From the NCBI GenBank assembly GCA_050942555.1, contig JBMNNN010000072.1:1-9447 (forward strand): DNA of 9,447 nucleotides, written 5' to 3'. Positions 7,225 through 9,447 of the stretch are shown in pieces; the stretch's first letter is position 1, and each line of letters opens with the position of its first letter. The position numbers and the translations under genes were made by a program. The notes beneath the pieces are model-generated. The model saw nothing but the letters and a program-made list of their open reading frames with translations. It was not told the origin of the DNA and made no database searches. The DNA is from JAAYXU01 sp050942555 (GTDB taxonomy: Bacteria > Bacillota > Clostridia > Christensenellales > UMGS416).

Positions 7225-7253
7225 CGGTTAAGCGTACCGGTACGGGTTATGAT
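7225..7253 (+). promoter_or_regulatory. Candidate trxA promoter with palindromic operator
   Basis: A perfect 12-bp palindrome, CGTACCGGTACG (7233-7244), lies 3 nt before a -10-like TATGAT (7248-7253). At the expected -35 position (7225-7230) the sequence is CGGTTA, a poor match, so the promoter may need an activator or be repressed at the palindrome. The neighbouring Crp/Fnr regulator is the obvious candidate binder, although the palindrome is not a classical Crp or Fnr site. Confidence 0.4.
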
Positions 7254-7294
7254 AGGAACGCACGGATGAGTTGATAGAAAGGAATAAGCGAAAC

Positions 7295-7615
7295 ATGGCC
7301 GCTATGCATCTTACATCGTCCAATTTTGATCAGGAAGTGCTGAACAGCACGATCCCCGTATTCGTGGATCTCTGGGCGCCCTGGTGCGGGCCCTGCCGTA
7401 TGGTCGGCCCTATCGTGGAGCAGATCGCCGACGAATACGAAGGCCGGATAAAGGTCGGTAAGGTCAACGTCGACGAGGAGCCGGAGCTTGCGAGACGCTA
7501 TGGAGTCATGAGCATCCCGACGCTGCTGATAATCAAGGACGGAAAGGTCGTCGCCAAGCAGGTCGGCGCGATGCCCAAGCCAAAGCTGGCTGCGATGATC
7601 GACGAGGTACTGTAA
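7295..7615 (+). CDS. trxA: Thioredoxin
   Basis: A small cytoplasmic dithiol-disulfide oxidoreductase of 106 residues, the standard thioredoxin length. The active site is WCGPC (C31, C34) preceded by FVDLWAP, with the buried acid D25. The cis-proline P75 is in MSIPT, and the C-terminal strand-helix is LLIIKDGKVV to MIDEVL. No signal peptide is seen. The ATG at 7295 is preceded by AAAGGA (7278-7283) at 11 nt. An in-frame TTG at 7271 lacks a ribosome site and overlaps that sequence; an ATG at 7304 would also leave a complete fold. The gene lies 99 nt after the Crp/Fnr gene on the same strand and converges on the rhodanese lipoprotein gene. It may supply electrons for reducing persulfides or other oxidised thiols, an inference from context. 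The name trxA is used generically; the genome may have several paralogues. Confidence 0.95.
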   Translation: MAAMHLTSSNFDQEVLNSTIPVFVDLWAPWCGPCRMVGPIVEQIADEYEGRIKVGKVNVDEEPELARRYGVMSIPTLLIIKDGKVVAKQVGAMPKPKLAAMIDEVL

Positions 7616-7626
7616 CCACCGATACG

Positions 7627-7662
7627 AAAAAGAGCCGGAGCAAGCGCTCCCGGCTCTTTTTT
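7627..7662. terminator. Bidirectional intrinsic terminator between convergent genes
   Basis: AAAAAGAGCCGG (7627-7638) pairs with CCGGCTCTTTTT (7650-7661), and the apex adds AGC/GCT around a four-base loop with one bulged C. The T run follows the stem on the plus strand and, because the other arm starts with five A's, also on the minus strand. It can therefore end both the thioredoxin transcript and the opposing rhodanese transcript. Confidence 0.93.
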
Positions 7663-7673
7663 CACGTGTACAG

Positions 7674-9284
7674 TCAGTCGGTCACGACCGGGTGCCCTTC
7701 GGCGATCCAGCCGGCGGTCATGCCCAGATGCATCGACACGGCGTCATAGCCCAGCATCCGGAGAACCGCGGTCGTCTGCCCGGCGGTCTGGCCGGTGTAG
7801 CAGGCGATGATGAGCTTGCCCTCGGGAATATCTCCAAAGGACTCCTGCATGCCCTGACCAAACGGGATATTGATGGCTCCCTCTATGTGCCCAGCCGTGA
7901 AATCCTCGGGTTTGCGGATGTCGATCACGGTGGCTTCGCCCCCTTCCGCGGCGGCTTTGGCATCGGCGAGTCCGATCTTGTAGTTCGCGTAGGGGGTATC
8001 CGCCACATCAGCCAGGCCCTTAAAGTAGGCTTTGACGGCGTGCAGCAGCACGGTTTCGAAACGTGCGCCCGCGTCGGGCAGCTCGGGGGCGGCTCCCGTC
8101 GTCACATATTTCTCATAGCCCTCGACCTTCGTCGCGCCTGAGTTGAAGCCCGACTGCAGCGAATACGCGTCGATGCCCAGCATCCGCATCAGCGCGACGG
8201 CCTGACCGGCGGTCTGCCCGGTGTAGCAGTACACATAGACGGGCCTGTCGGTGGGAAGAAGCGCGATCTGGTCGCCCAGATCCGGCCCCCACGGGGCCAG
8301 ATAAGCGCTCCTTACATGGCCGGCGGCGTAGTCGGATTCGCTGCGTATGCTCAGTATGAAAGGCTCCTCGCCCGCGTCGATCTTCGCGAAAAGCTCATCC
8401 CACTTGACGGCGGGATTTCCGGTGAAGTCGGAAAAGTAGCGGTTGGCGGCGGTCTTCTTGACATAGCCGGTCCATCCGTTCTCGCTCATGCCGAACGCCA
8501 GCGATATCGCGTCGTAGCCGAGGGCGCGCATGATGGCCACGGTCTGCCCGGCGGTCTGGCCGGTATAGCATACCACCAGGACTTTCCTGCCCTTGAACTG
8601 CTCGAACTGCTTGTGCATGTCCTTGCCAAAGGGCACGTTGACGGCGCCCTCGATATGCGCGGCGGCATAGTCCTCAGCCCTGCGGATGTCCATGACGGTC
8701 AGGTCGCCTGCCTCGATGAGGGGGGCGGCGTCGGCGGACTTGATCTGATAGCTGGCGTTGTCGGTCACCGAGCGGAAGTAGTCCTGGACAAACTTGAGGG
8801 TAGCCTTGTTGAACCTGGCCTTCGCATCGGGAAGCTCGTGGGGCGTGGTTTCGACATACTTTTCATAGCCCTCGATCCTGACCGCGCCGTAGTTGAAGCC
8901 CGACTGCAGCGAGTACGCGTCGATGCCCAGCATGCGCATGAGCGCCACGGCCTGGCCTGCTGTCTGGCCCGAGTAGCAGTAGACGTACACAGGCCTGTCG
9001 GTGGGCAGCATGGCCACCTTATCCGCAAGGTCGCTGCCCCACGCGGCCAGATACGCGCCCCTCACATGCCCCTGATTGTAGACGTCGGCCTGGCGGATGC
9101 TGAGTATGAACAGGTCATCCCCGGTATCGAGCTTGGCGAAGAAATCCTGCCAGGATATCGCGGGATTGCTTTCGAAGTTCGCAAAATAGGCTTCGGCCGA
9201 GGCCTCAACACCCGCTCCGGTCGAGCAGCCCGCCACCGCGAGCGCCATGACGACGGCTATCGTGAGTATCAGATACTTTCTCAT
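7674..9284 (-). CDS. Lipoprotein with four tandem rhodanese domains
   Basis: A 536-residue exported protein. The N terminus MRKYLILTIAVVMALAVAGC is a lipoprotein signal, with cleavage before C20 (lipobox AVAGC), so it is anchored to the outer face of the membrane. Four rhodanese-like domains follow in the order A-B-A'-B', with active-site cysteines C103, C239, C353 and C495, each in the loop CY(S/T)GQTAGQ. The domain entry motifs are ILSIR or DIR, then GHVR or AHIEGA/GHIEGA. Rhodaneses carry sulfane sulfur as a cysteine persulfide and move it to thiols or cyanide; all four sites keep the catalytic cysteine, so all could be active. A and A' are offset by exactly 250 residues and are nearly identical around the active site, showing duplication of a two-domain unit. 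The ATG has an AAGGA-type site (minus strand, 9294-9300) nine nt upstream. It starts 23 nt after another rhodanese-like gene, so the two are probably one operon. The substrate is unknown. Confidence 0.94.
   Translation of the reverse strand: MRKYLILTIAVVMALAVAGCSTGAGVEASAEAYFANFESNPAISWQDFFAKLDTGDDLFILSIRQADVYNQGHVRGAYLAAWGSDLADKVAMLPTDRPVYVYCYSGQTAGQAVALMRMLGIDAYSLQSGFNYGAVRIEGYEKYVETTPHELPDAKARFNKATLKFVQDYFRSVTDNASYQIKSADAAPLIEAGDLTVMDIRRAEDYAAAHIEGAVNVPFGKDMHKQFEQFKGRKVLVVCYTGQTAGQTVAIMRALGYDAISLAFGMSENGWTGYVKKTAANRYFSDFTGNPAVKWDELFAKIDAGEEPFILSIRSESDYAAGHVRSAYLAPWGPDLGDQIALLPTDRPVYVYCYTGQTAGQAVALMRMLGIDAYSLQSGFNSGATKVEGYEKYVTTGAAPELPDAGARFETVLLHAVKAYFKGLADVADTPYANYKIGLADAKAAAEGGEATVIDIRKPEDFTAGHIEGAINIPFGQGMQESFGDIPEGKLIIACYTGQTAGQTTAVLRMLGYDAVSMHLGMTAGWIAEGHPVVTD
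7677..8447 (-). repeat. Second copy of the two-rhodanese unit (A'-B')
   Basis: Codons 280-536 of the lipoprotein gene. The first-domain part matches the upstream copy at a constant 750-nt offset (for example, 22 identical bases beginning at 8141 and 8891). The second-domain part is shifted by six further codons because of an insertion around residues 425-437 (VADTPYANYK region). Most base differences in the conserved core are at third codon positions. Confidence 0.85.
8448..9197 (-). repeat. First copy of the two-rhodanese unit (A-B)
   Basis: Codons 30-279 of the lipoprotein gene, beginning AEAYFANFESNPAISW, which matches ANRYFSDFTGNPAVKW at the start of the second copy. The segment from LPTDRPVYVYCY through LGIDAYSLQSGFN is almost unchanged between copies. 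Confidence 0.85.
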
Positions 9285-9307
9285 GGCTTTTCTTCCTTTC
9301 TTGTCGG

Positions 9308-9447
9308 TTACGAGGCGTCCTGCCCGCTGGGGATCTCCGGCCCGACAGGCACCTGGGGATTCTCGACGGCGGCGAATTCTTCGAACGCGCCGTCATAGAT
9401 GCGCACATCCCTGTACCCGGCGTCCCTGAGCGCGGTATATGTCTGGG
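9308..9447 (-). CDS. C-terminal end of a rhodanese-like protein, cut by window edge
   Basis: Forty-five complete codons and a stop (TTA on the plus strand at 9308-9310), open through the right edge of the window. The visible end reads TYTALRDAGYRDVRIYDGAF and then EEFAAVENPQVPVGPEIPSG. The AL-DAGY-DVRIYDG-F-EF pattern is the usual C-terminal helix, strand and turn of a rhodanese domain (compare VRIYDGSWxEW in the thiosulfate/mercaptopyruvate sulfurtransferase group). The catalytic cysteine would lie outside the window. It is upstream of, and 23 nt from, the four-rhodanese lipoprotein gene on the same strand, so the two are probably co-transcribed. Domain number, export signal and exact family cannot be judged from this fragment. 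Confidence 0.72.
   Translation of the reverse strand, partial: QTYTALRDAGYRDVRIYDGAFEEFAAVENPQVPVGPEIPSGQDAS

Noticed and set aside
8316..9398. A 360-codon open frame on the plus strand
   Set aside because: It is antisense to the four-rhodanese lipoprotein gene and shows repeated Gly/Val/His-rich segments that merely mirror the rhodanese repeats.
1..9447. CRISPR arrays, tRNA or rRNA genes, insertion sequences
   Set aside because: No regularly spaced short repeats, cloverleaf-like sequence, rRNA-like segment or transposase frame was seen on either strand.

Overview
The window is about 60% GC and looks like a high-GC, Clostridia-type member of the Bacillota. The strongest lineage clue is a threonine T-box riboswitch ahead of thrS. 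A DUF58/DUF4129 membrane gene pair and a Crp/Fnr regulator with a cysteine-bearing effector domain fit but do not prove this. The exact lineage cannot be resolved from the sequence.

Layout. (1) Positions 1-3993, plus strand: the 3' part of a DUF58 gene cut by the window edge, a polytopic DUF4129 membrane protein overlapping it by 4 nt, and uvrC 15 nt further on. These three are probably co-transcribed. (2) Positions 3994-4444 are AT-richer. They hold a small ORF that looks like a broken HIT-family gene (N-terminal CxxC retained, histidine-triad core missing), then a perfect-consensus housekeeping promoter (TTGACA-17-TATAAT) and a complete T-box leader with specifier ACC, T-box sequence and terminator. 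(3) Positions 4445-6349: thrS, a full-length threonyl-tRNA synthetase with a GTG start. (4) Positions 6350-7615, plus strand: a long perfect inverted repeat, a promoter, a Crp/Fnr-family regulator, a palindrome next to a possible -10 element, and a thioredoxin gene. (5) Positions 7616-9447: a bidirectional terminator, then minus-strand genes for a lipoprotein with four tandem rhodanese domains and, upstream of it, the C-terminal end of another apparent rhodanese protein.

How it fits together. The left half is housekeeping: membrane/envelope proteins, DNA repair and translation, with thrS controlled by uncharged tRNA-Thr. The right half looks like a small thiol/sulfur-handling module: a regulator with three cysteines in its sensor domain, a thioredoxin, and convergent surface-anchored sulfurtransferase-type proteins with four intact catalytic cysteines in one chain. 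That functional link is inferred from gene content and proximity. The four-rhodanese lipoprotein, which arose by duplication of a 250-residue two-domain unit, is the least ordinary item here.
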